64,000 nucleotides of DNA. Origin: Streptomyces sp. NBC_00249. Its GTDB lineage: Bacteria; Actinomycetota; Actinomycetes; Streptomycetales; Streptomycetaceae. Where the stretch lies: the NCBI RefSeq assembly GCF_026342355.1, contig NZ_JAPEMV010000001.1:372001-436000 (forward strand). Direction: 5' to 3'. This document shows positions 16,842 through 25,128 of this stretch, one piece after another. The translations under genes were made by a program, and so were the position numbers. The notes under the pieces are model-generated. The model searched no databases, was not told the DNA's origin, and saw only the letters and a program-made list of their open reading frames with translations. Position 1 is the stretch's first letter. Every line of letters begins with the position of its first letter.

Positions 16842-17084
16842 GTGCCCCGCCCCCGTACCCCGCTCCGCGTGAAGCCCGACCGGCACCGTCCCAATCCCCT
16901 GGACGCCGCGGGGATCACGCACATCGACTACAAGGACACCGAGCTGCTGCGGAGGTTCCTCTCCGACCGGGGCAAGATCCGCGCCCGCCGGGTCACCCGG
17001 GTCTCGGCCCGGCAGCAGCGGCTGCTGGCCGCCGCCGTGAAGAACGCCCGGGAGATGGCCCTGCTGCCGTACGCCTCGCGCTGA
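16842..17084 (+). CDS. rpsR: 30S ribosomal protein S18, zinc-free form
   Basis: 80-residue S18 with the family core [22 protein letters not shown] and [28 protein letters not shown]. It has no cysteine, so it is the zinc-independent paralogue. The GTG at 16842 follows GAGGAG at normal spacing. It is the last gene of the rightward operon, 67 bp after the CobW gene. Confidence 0.94.
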   Translation: MPRPRTPLRVKPDRHRPNPLDAAGITHIDYKDTELLRRFLSDRGKIRARRVTRVSARQQRLLAAAVKNAREMALLPYASR

Positions 17085-17109
17085 ACCGCTGAACTGCTGA
17101 GCCGCGCCG

Positions 17110-17355
17110 TCAGTCCTCGCCCGCCGTGCGGGCGCGGGCGCCCGAGCGGGTCCGGGCGGTGGCCTGGGCCCGCTGCGGGTGGCGGCGTACGTACTCGTCC
17201 TCCAGCTCCCGCAGGCGCTGCGTGTGGGTGGCCAGGGCCTCGTCCGAGCCGTGCAGCAGGGTCTCGTGGCGGGTGCGGTGGATGGTCTCCAGCTCCTTGA
17301 GCAACCGGCCGTCCTCCAGCTCGCTCGCCGCCGGTCCGCCCGTGTGCTCCGCCAT
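17110..17355 (-). CDS. Small conserved actinobacterial protein (DUF6158-like)
   Basis: 81-residue hydrophilic protein with a central helical segment (LLKELETIHRTRHETLLHGSDEALATHTQRLRELEDEYVRRHP, residues about 18-60) and a basic, disordered C-terminus. It resembles a small streptomycete family often annotated as DUF6158; this match is from memory. The ATG at 17355 has GGAGGTGG upstream at good spacing and is preferred to the longer frame from 17400. No function is known. It converges on rpsR. Confidence 0.7.
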   Translation of the reverse strand: MAEHTGGPAASELEDGRLLKELETIHRTRHETLLHGSDEALATHTQRLRELEDEYVRRHPQRAQATARTRSGARARTAGED

Positions 17356-17434
17356 GGGTACCACCTCCGCGTCCGGGGACCGCTGCGCCCCACGTCTCAC
17401 GGTAACCGGGTCGGGGTGGGACGACGACCCGGTG

Positions 17435-18490
17435 TCAGTCCTCCCCCGGCCCGGCGGCCGCGTGGGCGCGCAGCGCCGAGCGGACCGACCAGGCCACCGA
17501 GACGAGGGGGACGGCGACCACCGCGCCCACCACCCCGGCGGCGATGGCTCCCGCGATCACCGAGACGGCCACCACCAGGGGGTGCAGCCGGACCGCCCGG
17601 CTCATCACCAGCGGATGCAGCAGGTGTCCCTCGATCTGCCCGATCACCACGATCAGCGCGACCACCACGCCCGCGATCACCGGCCCCTTCGCGGCGAGCG
17701 CGACCACGGCGGCGATGGCGAGCGCGACGGGCGAGCCGACGAGCGGGATGAAGGCCGCGAAGAACTCCAGCAGGGCCAGCGGCACGGCGAGCGGCACCCC
17801 GAGGAAGTAGAGGGCCACCCCGACCAGGACCGCGTTGGTCGCCGCGACGATCACGATCCCGTGGGTGTAGCCGGTGAAGGTGCGCCAGGCCGCCCGCCCG
17901 GCGACGTCCACCCGCTCGCGGGCCGGCCCGGGCAGCTGCGCGCGGAACCACGTCCATTGCCGTTCGCCGCCGTGCAGGAAGAACACCGAGGAGAACACCG
18001 CCAGGGCCAGCACCGTCAGCACCTGCACGACGTGCCCGGCCCCGCTGACGGCCGTGTTCAGCAGGGTGGAGCGGTGGCTCGACAGGTAGTCGCCGATCCG
18101 GGACTGGATGTCGGACAGCGCCTTGGGGTCCAGCCGGAAAGGCGGGCGGGCCAGCCACCTCTCGATGCTGGCGAGGCCTTCGCGGAACTCCCGGACCAAG
18201 GTGGTGCTCTCCCCCGCCACCGCCTCGCCGACCAGGGCCAGCACACCGAGCACCAGCAGCACGCTGGTGACCAGGCTGACGGCGACCGCGAGGGAGCGGG
18301 GCACGACGCGGGCGAGGCGCCGGGTGGGCCGCGAGAGCAGGGCGGTGACGACGAGTCCCAGGAAGAGGGCCACACCGATCTCGTGGAAGCGGCCCAGCAC
18401 GGCGAAGACGGCGTAGACGGCGGCGCCGACGACCAGCAGCCGCCAGGCGTAGGCGGCTGCCGTACGCAGGAACGGGGACACCGGCGGCAT
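17435..18490 (-). CDS. AI-2E family transporter (PerM-type permease)
   Basis: 351-residue membrane protein with about eight helices and the long soluble loop typical of the AI-2E/PerM family between TM3 and TM4 (about residues 90-150). The late motif FFAAFIPLVGSPVALAIAAVVAL and the segment IVVIGQIEGHLLHPLVMSRAVRLHPL are diagnostic. Family members export small molecules or ions; the substrate here is unknown. The ATG at 18490 is chosen because the extension to 18592 is only Arg/Gly-rich shadow. It is divergent from the MFS gene at 18604. Confidence 0.88.
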   Translation of the reverse strand: MPPVSPFLRTAAAYAWRLLVVGAAVYAVFAVLGRFHEIGVALFLGLVVTALLSRPTRRLARVVPRSLAVAVSLVTSVLLVLGVLALVGEAVAGESTTLVREFREGLASIERWLARPPFRLDPKALSDIQSRIGDYLSSHRSTLLNTAVSGAGHVVQVLTVLALAVFSSVFFLHGGERQWTWFRAQLPGPARERVDVAGRAAWRTFTGYTHGIVIVAATNAVLVGVALYFLGVPLAVPLALLEFFAAFIPLVGSPVALAIAAVVALAAKGPVIAGVVVALIVVIGQIEGHLLHPLVMSRAVRLHPLVVAVSVIAGAIAAGVVGAVVAVPLVSVAWSVRSALRAHAAAGPGED

Positions 18491-18603
18491 GACCCATGGG
18501 TGCCACGCCCGGCTCCCGCTGCCACGTGCCGGGCCCCGCATTCGTCCGTCCGGGGAGAAAATCCTTTGCCGACGACGGCCCCGCCGACGCACGATGGCCG
18601 GTC

Positions 18604-19899
18604 GTGAGCACCTCCCGTTTCGCCTCCGTCCTGCCCGACCTCGCGCCCTGGCGCTCCAGCCGGGACTTCCGGCTGCTGTTCTTCCAGGGGACGGTCACCT
18701 TCTTCGGCTCGTTCATGGCCATGATCGCGCTGCCGCTCCAGATCAAGCACCTGACCGGCTCGCCGCTGGCGGTCGGAGCCATGGGCGCGGTGGAGCTGGT
18801 CCCGCTGGTGGTCTGCGGGCTGTACGGGGGCGCCCTCGCGGACGCCGTCGACCGGCGGCGGCTGATCCTGCTGACCGAGGCCGGGCTCGGGGTACTCGCG
18901 CTGGTCCTGCTGGTGAACGCGCTGCTCCCGGTTCCGCTGCTGTGGCCGCTGTACGTGGTGGCGGCCGGGGTGTCGGCGCTGACCGGGCTCCAGCGGCCGG
19001 CCCTGGACTCCCTGATGGCGCGGATCGTGCCGCACGACCAGCTGAGCGCGGCCGCCGCGCTCAACGGGCTGCGCTACCAGTTCGGCGCGATCGCCGGCCC
19101 GTCGGTGGCCGGTGTGGTCGTGGCGTACGCCGGTTACGCCCCGGCGTACGGCGTCACCGTCGTCGGGTTCCTCGTCTCGGTGGCCCTGTGCACGCGGCTC
19201 AGCCCGGCGCCGCCGGTCAAGGGCGGGGAGCGGCCCTCGTTGCGGGCGATAGCCGAGGGCGCGCGGTACGCATGGAGCCGGCCGGTGCTGCTGGGCACGT
19301 ACGCCGTCGACCTGGCGGCGATGTTCTTCGCGTTCCCGAACGCGATCTTCCCCTTCCTCGCCGACGAGCTGGACGCCGTGTGGGCACTGGGGCTGATGTA
19401 CGGGGCGGGCGCGGTCGGTTCGCTGCTGCTGGGCCTGACCAGCGGATGGGTGTCGCGCGTACGCAGGCACGGGCTGCTGGTGGTGTGCGGGGCGGCGGTG
19501 TGGGGGCTGGCGATCGCGGCCGCCGGCTGGTTCTCGGGGATCTGGCCGGTCCTGTTGTGCCTGGCGGTGGCGGGCGCGGGCGACATGCTGAGCGGGCTGG
19601 GCCGGGCCACGATCTGGAACCAGACGATCCCCGAGCAGCTGCGCGGGCGGCTCGCGGGGATCGAGGTGCTCTCGTACAGCGTGGGCCCGCAGCTCGGACA
19701 GGTCCGGGCGGGCACCATGGCGGGCTGGACGGGTACCCGGCCGGCCTTCTGGAGCGGGGGCCTCGCCTGCGTGGCGTCCGTGGCACTGCTGGCGGCGCTG
19801 CTGCCGAAGCTGATCTCGTACGACTCCGACACCGACGAGGACGCGCTGCTGCGGCGGGCCGCCCGGGAGGAGCGGACGGCGGGCGTCGCGGCGGGCTGA
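18604..19899 (+). CDS. MFS transporter, enterobactin-exporter (EntS)-like
   Basis: 431-residue major-facilitator protein of about 12 helices. FRLLFFQGTVTFFGSFMAMIALPLQ is the characteristic first helix of the EntS/MFS_3 group, and GGALADAVDRRRLILLTEAG is motif A near residue 75. The region GQVRAGTMAGWTGTRPAFWSGG near residue 370 is also family-typical. Such proteins export siderophores or other small metabolites; no biosynthetic neighbour is seen here. The GTG at 18604 gives the family N-terminus, but there is no clear ribosome binding site, so the start is uncertain (ATG 18496 is in frame). Confidence 0.83.
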   Translation: MSTSRFASVLPDLAPWRSSRDFRLLFFQGTVTFFGSFMAMIALPLQIKHLTGSPLAVGAMGAVELVPLVVCGLYGGALADAVDRRRLILLTEAGLGVLALVLLVNALLPVPLLWPLYVVAAGVSALTGLQRPALDSLMARIVPHDQLSAAAALNGLRYQFGAIAGPSVAGVVVAYAGYAPAYGVTVVGFLVSVALCTRLSPAPPVKGGERPSLRAIAEGARYAWSRPVLLGTYAVDLAAMFFAFPNAIFPFLADELDAVWALGLMYGAGAVGSLLLGLTSGWVSRVRRHGLLVVCGAAVWGLAIAAAGWFSGIWPVLLCLAVAGAGDMLSGLGRATIWNQTIPEQLRGRLAGIEVLSYSVGPQLGQVRAGTMAGWTGTRPAFWSGGLACVASVALLAALLPKLISYDSDTDEDALLRRAAREERTAGVAAG

Positions 19900-19985
19900 G
19901 CGGCGGCCTGGCGGCGGGCGCCGTGGCGCGCCCGAACGGCGGATTCCACGGTGCGCGCGGGGGCCCCGGCCGGGAGGGTGACGCC

Positions 19986-20723
19986 ATGGGCTCATGGTGG
20001 TACCGCAACATCCTGGAGCCGGGCAAACTCCCGCTGCTGCTGGCACTGTCCGCGTTCGTCGTGACCTTCGCCGTGACCCGGATGATCACACGGATGATCC
20101 GGGCCGGGAAGGGCCCCTTCCGCAATGTCACCCCGGGCGGTCTGCACGTCCACCACGCCGTACCCGGGGTGATCCTGATGACCGTAGGCGGGTTCACGGC
20201 CATCGCGGGCGGCCGCACGGGGTGGGGGGCCGCGGTGGCGGCCGTGCTGTTCGGGATGGGGACCGGGCTCGTACTGGACGAGTTCGCGCTGATCCTGCAC
20301 CTGAGCGACGTCTACTGGAGCAAGGAGGGCACCCTCAGCGTGGAGGTCGTGATCATGACCTCGGCGCTGGCGTCGCTGCTGCTGTGCGGGTTCCTGCCGC
20401 TCGGGGTGGACGGCCTGACCCCGGATCAGGAGCAGAACCGGCTGACGGCCGTCGGGACGGTGGTGTTCAACCTGCTGCTGGCCGTCGTGGCGCTCTACAA
20501 GGGCAAACCCCGGATGGCGGTCCTCGGGGCGATCGTTCCGCTGATCGCCCTGGTCGCGGCGGTGCGCCTGGCCCGGCCGGTGTCGCCCTGGGCGCGGAAG
20601 TTCTACCGGGGCCGGCCCAGGACTCGGGCCCGCACCATCAAGCGGGCGTACCGGCACGACCGGCGCTGGAGCGGGCTGCGCCGCCGCGTGGACTACCTGA
20701 TCGGCGGGGCACCCAGCCGGTGA
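19986..20723 (+). CDS. Conserved integral membrane protein
   Basis: 245-residue membrane protein of unknown function with six or seven hydrophobic segments. Conserved-looking features are a His cluster in GGLHVHHAVPGVIL near residue 50, an acidic site in GLVLDEFALILHLSDVYW near residue 95, and an Arg/Lys-rich cytoplasmic tail (FYRGRPRTRARTIKRAYRHDRRW). His and acidic residues at membrane boundaries could bind a metal or protons. The ATG at 19986 follows GGGAGGG. It lies 86 bp after the MFS gene on the same strand and may share its transcript. Confidence 0.8.
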   Translation: MGSWWYRNILEPGKLPLLLALSAFVVTFAVTRMITRMIRAGKGPFRNVTPGGLHVHHAVPGVILMTVGGFTAIAGGRTGWGAAVAAVLFGMGTGLVLDEFALILHLSDVYWSKEGTLSVEVVIMTSALASLLLCGFLPLGVDGLTPDQEQNRLTAVGTVVFNLLLAVVALYKGKPRMAVLGAIVPLIALVAAVRLARPVSPWARKFYRGRPRTRARTIKRAYRHDRRWSGLRRRVDYLIGGAPSR

Positions 20724-20730
20724 GCGGGCG

Positions 20731-20760
20731 CGGGTCCCCGGACGTCCGCCCGGGGACCCG
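20731..20760. terminator. Bidirectional terminator hairpin
   Basis: Perfect 11-bp arms CGGGTCCCCGG and CCGGGGACCCG surround an 8-nt loop. The hairpin occupies nearly the whole 42-bp gap between two convergent genes. Confidence 0.8.
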
Positions 20761-20765
20761 GGCCG

Positions 20766-21107
20766 TCAGACGGTGGCGGGCGCTGCGTCGAGCTCCCAGG
20801 CGTGGCGCTTGAACTCGCGGCGGAAGTCGGCGTGGTCCTCCCACTGGCGGGCGATCCCCCGCAGCACGTCCCAGTGGTGCTCGACGGACTGGTCGATGAT
20901 GCTGCGGGTGCGCGCCTCGGCGGTCGCGCGCTGTTCGAGGAGTCCCTTGACGGCGGAGGCCTCCAGGACGCTGTTGCGCAGGGCGCGCAGCGCGCGGGAG
21001 GTGTCGTCCATCGCGAAGCCGCTCTCGCTGCCGCTCTCCGCCTCGAACAGCGGGGTGAGCCGGGCCTCGATGAACGCGGTGATCCGCTCGAAGTGCTGGA
21101 CGTCCAT
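20766..21107 (-). CDS. Conserved hypothetical protein (DUF6221-like)
   Basis: 113-residue soluble helical protein (DVQHFERITAFIEARLTPLFEAE at the start; WEDHADFRREFKRHAWEL near the end). The layout, with an N-terminal ARL helix and a terminal HxDFRxE motif, resembles the streptomycete DUF6221 family, whose members end in DHPDYREEW-type motifs. The resemblance is from memory and weak. AGGGAG precedes the ATG at 21107, favoured over the longer frame from 21170. Many DUF6221-like genes occur as scattered paralogues; function unknown. Confidence 0.65.
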   Translation of the reverse strand: MDVQHFERITAFIEARLTPLFEAESGSESGFAMDDTSRALRALRNSVLEASAVKGLLEQRATAEARTRSIIDQSVEHHWDVLRGIARQWEDHADFRREFKRHAWELDAAPATV

Positions 21108-21242
21108 CAGGGTTCTCCCTCTCCCGCCGCGCGGGCGCCTGGCACGTCGCGGCTCGTCGGTGCGGCTCAAAGACTGAGCTCAGGTACAAGATACGAGGTG
21201 GCGACGGCTCGCCCGGCACAGGTCCCCGGCAGGGGCGGCCGC

Positions 21243-22544
21243 CTACGGCCCGCCGGGCGTCTGCTCGTCCTGCGGGTCCTCGTTGTCCTGCGTGTCCTGG
21301 TCGTCCTGGTCGTCCTGCGCGGGCTCGTCCTCGTCGGGCGGAAGGATCTGGAGGATCTCGCGGGAAGACGTCACGACGTAGCGGATCTCGGTGTCGCCGT
21401 CGATTTCGGGCGGGGAGATACGGGCGCGGAGCTGCTCCTGTTTCGCCGCCACCGAGTTGTCGAAGTCGTGCCAGCGCCCCTTGAGCTCGATCTGGGTGAG
21501 GCGTTCGGTCAGTTCGGTCGCGGCCGCATCGGCGTCCTCCAGCTGATGGACCTGCGACTCCAGGAACTTCCGCAGTGCGGCGTAGGGATTGGCGGGGTCC
21601 GCGAGCGCTACCGCCGCCGCGTCGGCGAGCATCGCCTTGCGTCGTATCGCGATCGCCGCTCGCGCCAGGTGGAGCTCCCGGACGAAGTGGTCCGTCTCCT
21701 TCGTCCGGCCGCCGAGGGCCTCCTCCAGACGGCGGTAATCGACCTTGCCGTCGTCTTCCACCAACCCGTCGATGACGCCGCGGTGCTTCTCCAGGAACTG
21801 CTGGGAGCGGTGGAACTCGTCGTACGCACTCTTCATCGCGAGTTCGAGATCCGGCTTGTGGCCGTCGAGCATCAGGCTGATCGCGCGGGACAACTGGGTA
21901 TCGGCCGACCGCTGGTCCTTGATCCGTTCGACGTAGTGACGCTCCTCCTGGCGGTCCAGGGCGGCTTCGATCCGGCGCTGGTGTGCTCGCTGTTCGCGTT
22001 GGGTCACCATGTCGATGGCCAGGACGGTTCCGGCGACGGCCAGCGCCGGCCAGCCCGCCACGACCGCTCCTCCGGCTGCGACGGGCTTCAGAACGGCGTG
22101 TGCTGTCGTGCCGCCGCTGCGGGAGAACCCTCTGAACCCGGAAGTTCCGACGGCCTTGACGAGCTCCGCGCCCTTGGGCAGTACCACCCGGAACAGCGTC
22201 GGGCTCTTCGGGTCGAGGGCCTCGACGATCCCGACCATCGCCTGCTGGGCCGCCGCGTTCACGGGCACGGTCCGGAACTTCGCGACCTCCGACTCGCTGA
22301 CCGGGTGGTACTCGACGGCGACCGGCGCCACTGCGGCTTCGAGCGCGTCCCAGATCGCGGCGGACGACGAGCCGGCGGACCGGAGGACGTCCTCGGGGAC
22401 CAGAAGCCCTGCGGGAGGGAAGTCGGGCCGGGCTTCGGCCTCTGCCGAGGTGGTGGTGGTGCTTCGCGAGGATCTCCGGAGCAGCCACGCGGTGACGAGC
22501 ACGGCGACCGCGACGACGACGACCAGCACAACAGGTATGGGCAT
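21243..22544 (-). CDS. Membrane-anchored coiled-coil protein of unknown function
   Basis: Unrecognised 433-residue protein. Residues 3-22 form an N-terminal membrane anchor (PVVLVVVVAVAVLVTAWLL followed by RR). A second hydrophobic stretch lies near 153-178. From about 180 to 380 the protein is charged and helical with long coiled-coil potential (QREQRAHQRRIEAALDRQEER and similar). The last 30 residues are an acidic repeat of DDQ/QDE units. Codon use is slightly less GC-extreme than in its neighbours, which hints at a more recent arrival. No toxin or nuclease motif was found. It is a single-gene unit. Confidence 0.7.
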   Translation of the reverse strand: MPIPVVLVVVVAVAVLVTAWLLRRSSRSTTTTSAEAEARPDFPPAGLLVPEDVLRSAGSSSAAIWDALEAAVAPVAVEYHPVSESEVAKFRTVPVNAAAQQAMVGIVEALDPKSPTLFRVVLPKGAELVKAVGTSGFRGFSRSGGTTAHAVLKPVAAGGAVVAGWPALAVAGTVLAIDMVTQREQRAHQRRIEAALDRQEERHYVERIKDQRSADTQLSRAISLMLDGHKPDLELAMKSAYDEFHRSQQFLEKHRGVIDGLVEDDGKVDYRRLEEALGGRTKETDHFVRELHLARAAIAIRRKAMLADAAAVALADPANPYAALRKFLESQVHQLEDADAAATELTERLTQIELKGRWHDFDNSVAAKQEQLRARISPPEIDGDTEIRYVVTSSREILQILPPDEDEPAQDDQDDQDTQDNEDPQDEQTPGGP

Positions 22545-22623
22545 CAGGCCACGTCACGTCCTCCGGCAGGCTGCGGTGGTCGGTTCCACCGCGGCCGAGC
22601 ATAGCGAGGATCTTCGCGCTTCC

Positions 22624-22869
22624 TCAGCCCCTGAGGGGGGCGGCCGGGGTGACGGCGAGGAGGGGCGGGGCCGGTGAGGTGTGGCGGTGGCCGCAGGGGT
22701 CGAAGACCAGCACCACCGGCTCGCCCGGGCGCTGGCGCCAGGAGATCCGCTCCGCTGCGGTGTCGCACACCGGGCACGAGGGCAGCGGGCTCGCGGGCCG
22801 GGGGCCGGGCTCGGTCCGGCACTCGGGCAGGGCGGTGAGCGTCGGCGGCATGGGGTGCGGATCACGCAT
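22624..22869 (-). CDS. Small CxxC protein, zinc-ribbon-like
   Basis: 81-residue protein whose C-terminal half holds CPVCDTAAERISWRQRPGEP and then DPCGHRHTSP. The CPVC pair with a later C and two His could form a single zinc site. The N-terminal half is Pro-rich. AGGGAG lies 6 nt before the ATG at 22869, which is preferred over the longer frame. The family is not recognised. It might be a small nucleic-acid or protein-binding zinc protein. Confidence 0.55.
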   Translation of the reverse strand: MRDPHPMPPTLTALPECRTEPGPRPASPLPSCPVCDTAAERISWRQRPGEPVVLVFDPCGHRHTSPAPPLLAVTPAAPLRG

Positions 22870-23011
22870 GGCGGCTCCCTGGTCCGGCGGTTGCACTCCC
22901 CGCACTGTGCCATGCCCGGTGCCCTGCGCGCACGGGCCAATCATCCAGGGTTGTGGCTGGTCAGGGGCCGCATAGCCGGGACGGATCAGGTCCTCTGGGG
23001 GCACTTGGTGA

Positions 23012-23680
23012 TCAAGTGCTCCTCTGTCCCGCCTCGACCAGGCCCGATTCGTAGGCGGCGATGACCGCCTGCGCGCGGTCGCGGACGCCCAGCTTGCCGA
23101 AGATGCCCGTGATGTGGTTCTTGACGGTGGACACGCTGATGTCGAGGGCGCCGGCTATCGCCGCGTTGTCGAACCCGGTGGCCAGCAGCCGCCAGATCTC
23201 CAGTTCGCGCGGGGTGAGTCCGGCGGGGGCGGTCTGGGCGGGCCGGGCGGCGGGCGGGGTGGCGCGTACGTAGGTGGAGATCAGCCGGGTCAGCAGTCGG
23301 GGCGCGACGGCGGCCTCCCCAGTGTGGACGGTGTGGACGGCCGCGATCAGCTCCTCGGGGGAGATGTCCTTGGGCAGGAACCCGCAGGCGCCGGCGCGCA
23401 GGGCGGCGACCACGTACTCGTCCATGTCGAAGGTGCTCAGCGCGAGGACCCGGGACTCGGGCCGGACGCGGGCCAGTTCGGCGGTGGCCTGGACCCCGTC
23501 GAGGACGGGCATGCGGATGTCCATGACGACCACGTCGGGCCGCAGCCGCTGGGCGAGTTCGACGGCCTCGGCCCCGTCGGCGGCCTCGCCGACGACCTCG
23601 ACGCCGGGGTCGGGGGCGAGGATCAGGGCGAGACCGCGCCGTACCAGCGGCTGGTCGTCGGCGATGAGGACGCGGATCAT
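23012..23680 (-). CDS. NarL/LuxR-family response regulator
   Basis: 222-residue response regulator. The receiver domain (1-120) shows the acidic pair in IADDQP, the phosphoacceptor Asp in VVVMDIRMP (about residue 54) and Lys in FLPKDIS (about 104). The C-terminal LuxR HTH is LTPRELEIWRLLATG ... ISVSTVKNHITGIFGKLGVRDR. Its start overlaps the kinase stop by 4 nt, so the pair is coupled. Likely targets are the palindromes at 24976-25045 upstream of the MMPL exporter; this is inference from position. Confidence 0.92.
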   Translation of the reverse strand: MIRVLIADDQPLVRRGLALILAPDPGVEVVGEAADGAEAVELAQRLRPDVVVMDIRMPVLDGVQATAELARVRPESRVLALSTFDMDEYVVAALRAGACGFLPKDISPEELIAAVHTVHTGEAAVAPRLLTRLISTYVRATPPAARPAQTAPAGLTPRELEIWRLLATGFDNAAIAGALDISVSTVKNHITGIFGKLGVRDRAQAVIAAYESGLVEAGQRST

Positions 23681-24876
23681 CGGGGGCCTTCCTGTCGTAC
23701 CGGGGCGGTCGTCGCCCCGGTGGTGTCCGCTTCCGGGGCGGCCGGGAGCCGGGCCGCGACGAGGAAGCCGCCTTCGCGCCGCGGGGCGGCTTCCAGGGTG
23801 CCGCCCTGCAGGGCGACGCGTTCGCGCATGCCGATCAGACCGTACCCGCCCTGGCCGGGCGGCCGGGCGGGGGCGGCCTGGCCGCCGGATCCGCTGCCGG
23901 GCCCGTCGTCGCGGACCTCCACGGTGACCTCGTCCGGACGGTAGGTCAGCTGGACGTGGGCCCGCGCGTCCCCGGCGTGTTTGCGGGCGTTGGTCAGGGC
24001 TTCCTGCACGACGCGGAACACGGTCAGGCCGACGGTGGGCGGCAGCGGGCGGACGGGGCCGCTGACGGTGAACCCGGTGTCCATTCCGGCGAGCCGGGAC
24101 TCCGTGACGATCCGGTCCAGGTCCACGGCGCCGGGCTGCGGGGCGGGCGGGGCCGTCTCCGGTTCCTCGCCGGCGCGCAGGACGTCCAGGAGTTGGCGCA
24201 TCTCGCCGAGCGCCATCCGGCCGGAGCCCTCCAGGGTCACCAGGGCCTCGCGGGCGGCCTCCGGGTCGTGGGCCAGGTTGGCGCGGGCGCCGCCGGCCAT
24301 CAGCTGCATGGTGGTGATGTGGTGGGCGACGATGTCGTGCAGCTCGCGGGCGATCCGGCGGCGTTCCTCGGCCACCGCGCGGTCGGCGAGCAGGACCCGG
24401 TTGGCCTCGGTCTCCCGCTGCCAGCGCTTGACGACGAGGCCGGTGGTGACGACGAGGAGGGTGGCGAGGGCGTTGGCGAGGAGGCCGAGGCCCGGGTCGA
24501 ACGGCAGGCCGCCCTGTCCCAGGCTGGCCAGGGGCGCGGTCGCGAGGGCGGCGACGAGCACGGCGTACGGCGGGCGGGCCACCACCACCGAGTAGAGGGC
24601 GACGGCCGGGGTGAGGCCGAAGTGCGGCGACACCGAGGTGGTCACGTTCACCACCGCGCCCAGGACCAGGACCGCCGTGAGCGTCACCACCGGGCGGCGG
24701 CGCCGGGCGAGCAGGGACAGCGCCGAGGCCACCACGAGGAACGCCGCGGTGACCTCCAGCGGAGCGCCCGCGAACTGGGTGTCGAAGGCGAAGCCGGTGA
24801 GGTCCACGGCCGCCGCGCCGACCGCCACCAGAGCGTCGTTGCGCGTCCACGTCAGCCTGTCGGCGCGCGTGCTCAT
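23677..24876 (-). CDS. Sensor histidine kinase (NarL-partner type, HisKA_3)
   Basis: 399-residue sensor kinase. The N-terminal 165 residues contain about five or six membrane helices without a large extracellular domain, suggesting membrane-stress sensing. The phosphorylation motif is ERRRIARELHDIVAHHIT (His near residue 178). The HATPase_c domain has VVQEALTNARKHAG and the G-box segment GYGLIGMRERV. It forms a two-component system with the regulator at 23012-23680 and is divergent from the MMPL exporter at 25129, a typical drug- or envelope-stress arrangement in actinomycetes. Confidence 0.92.
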   Translation of the reverse strand: MSTRADRLTWTRNDALVAVGAAAVDLTGFAFDTQFAGAPLEVTAAFLVVASALSLLARRRRPVVTLTAVLVLGAVVNVTTSVSPHFGLTPAVALYSVVVARPPYAVLVAALATAPLASLGQGGLPFDPGLGLLANALATLLVVTTGLVVKRWQRETEANRVLLADRAVAEERRRIARELHDIVAHHITTMQLMAGGARANLAHDPEAAREALVTLEGSGRMALGEMRQLLDVLRAGEEPETAPPAPQPGAVDLDRIVTESRLAGMDTGFTVSGPVRPLPPTVGLTVFRVVQEALTNARKHAGDARAHVQLTYRPDEVTVEVRDDGPGSGSGGQAAPARPPGQGGYGLIGMRERVALQGGTLEAAPRREGGFLVAARLPAAPEADTTGATTAPVRQEGPR

Positions 24877-24975
24877 CGTGTCCGGACCTCCCCCACGGGC
24901 TGCCGCGCGGCCGCCCTCGTGGATCCATTCTCACACCGGGCAGGGCCCCGGACACCGGCCTCGGGGACCGTCCCG

Positions 24976-24997
24976 GACCAGGACTCCGGTCCTGGTC
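24976..24997. promoter_or_regulatory. Perfect palindrome upstream of MMPL exporter
   Basis: Nine-base arms GACCAGGAC and GTCCTGGTC pair perfectly around TCCG. It lies in the 252-bp region between the divergent histidine kinase and MMPL genes, and is a candidate binding site for the adjacent response regulator. Confidence 0.55.
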
Positions 24998-25026
24998 GGG
25001 GCCCTGCCCCGGACCCTGGTACCGGA

Positions 25027-25045
25027 GGTGAACTCCTCCTTCACC
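25027..25045. promoter_or_regulatory. Second inverted repeat upstream of MMPL exporter
   Basis: GGTGAA and TTCACC pair across 7 nt. It lies 84 bp before the exporter start and 30 bp from the first palindrome, within the same divergent promoter region; CCTGGT and ACCAGG flank part of it as an outer pair. Confidence 0.45.
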
Positions 25046-25128
25046 AGGACGTTTCCCCGCCCGGCCGCTGGTGGTCTGGATACGGGCCGGACACCCGGCC
25101 GGTACCGCAAGACAGACGGAGGAGAACA

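Noticed and set aside
23012-24955. 647-codon fusion of kinase and response regulator
   Set aside because: The frame upstream of 23680 is a shadow of the real kinase frame. Both proteins have normal separate starts and a 4-nt overlap.
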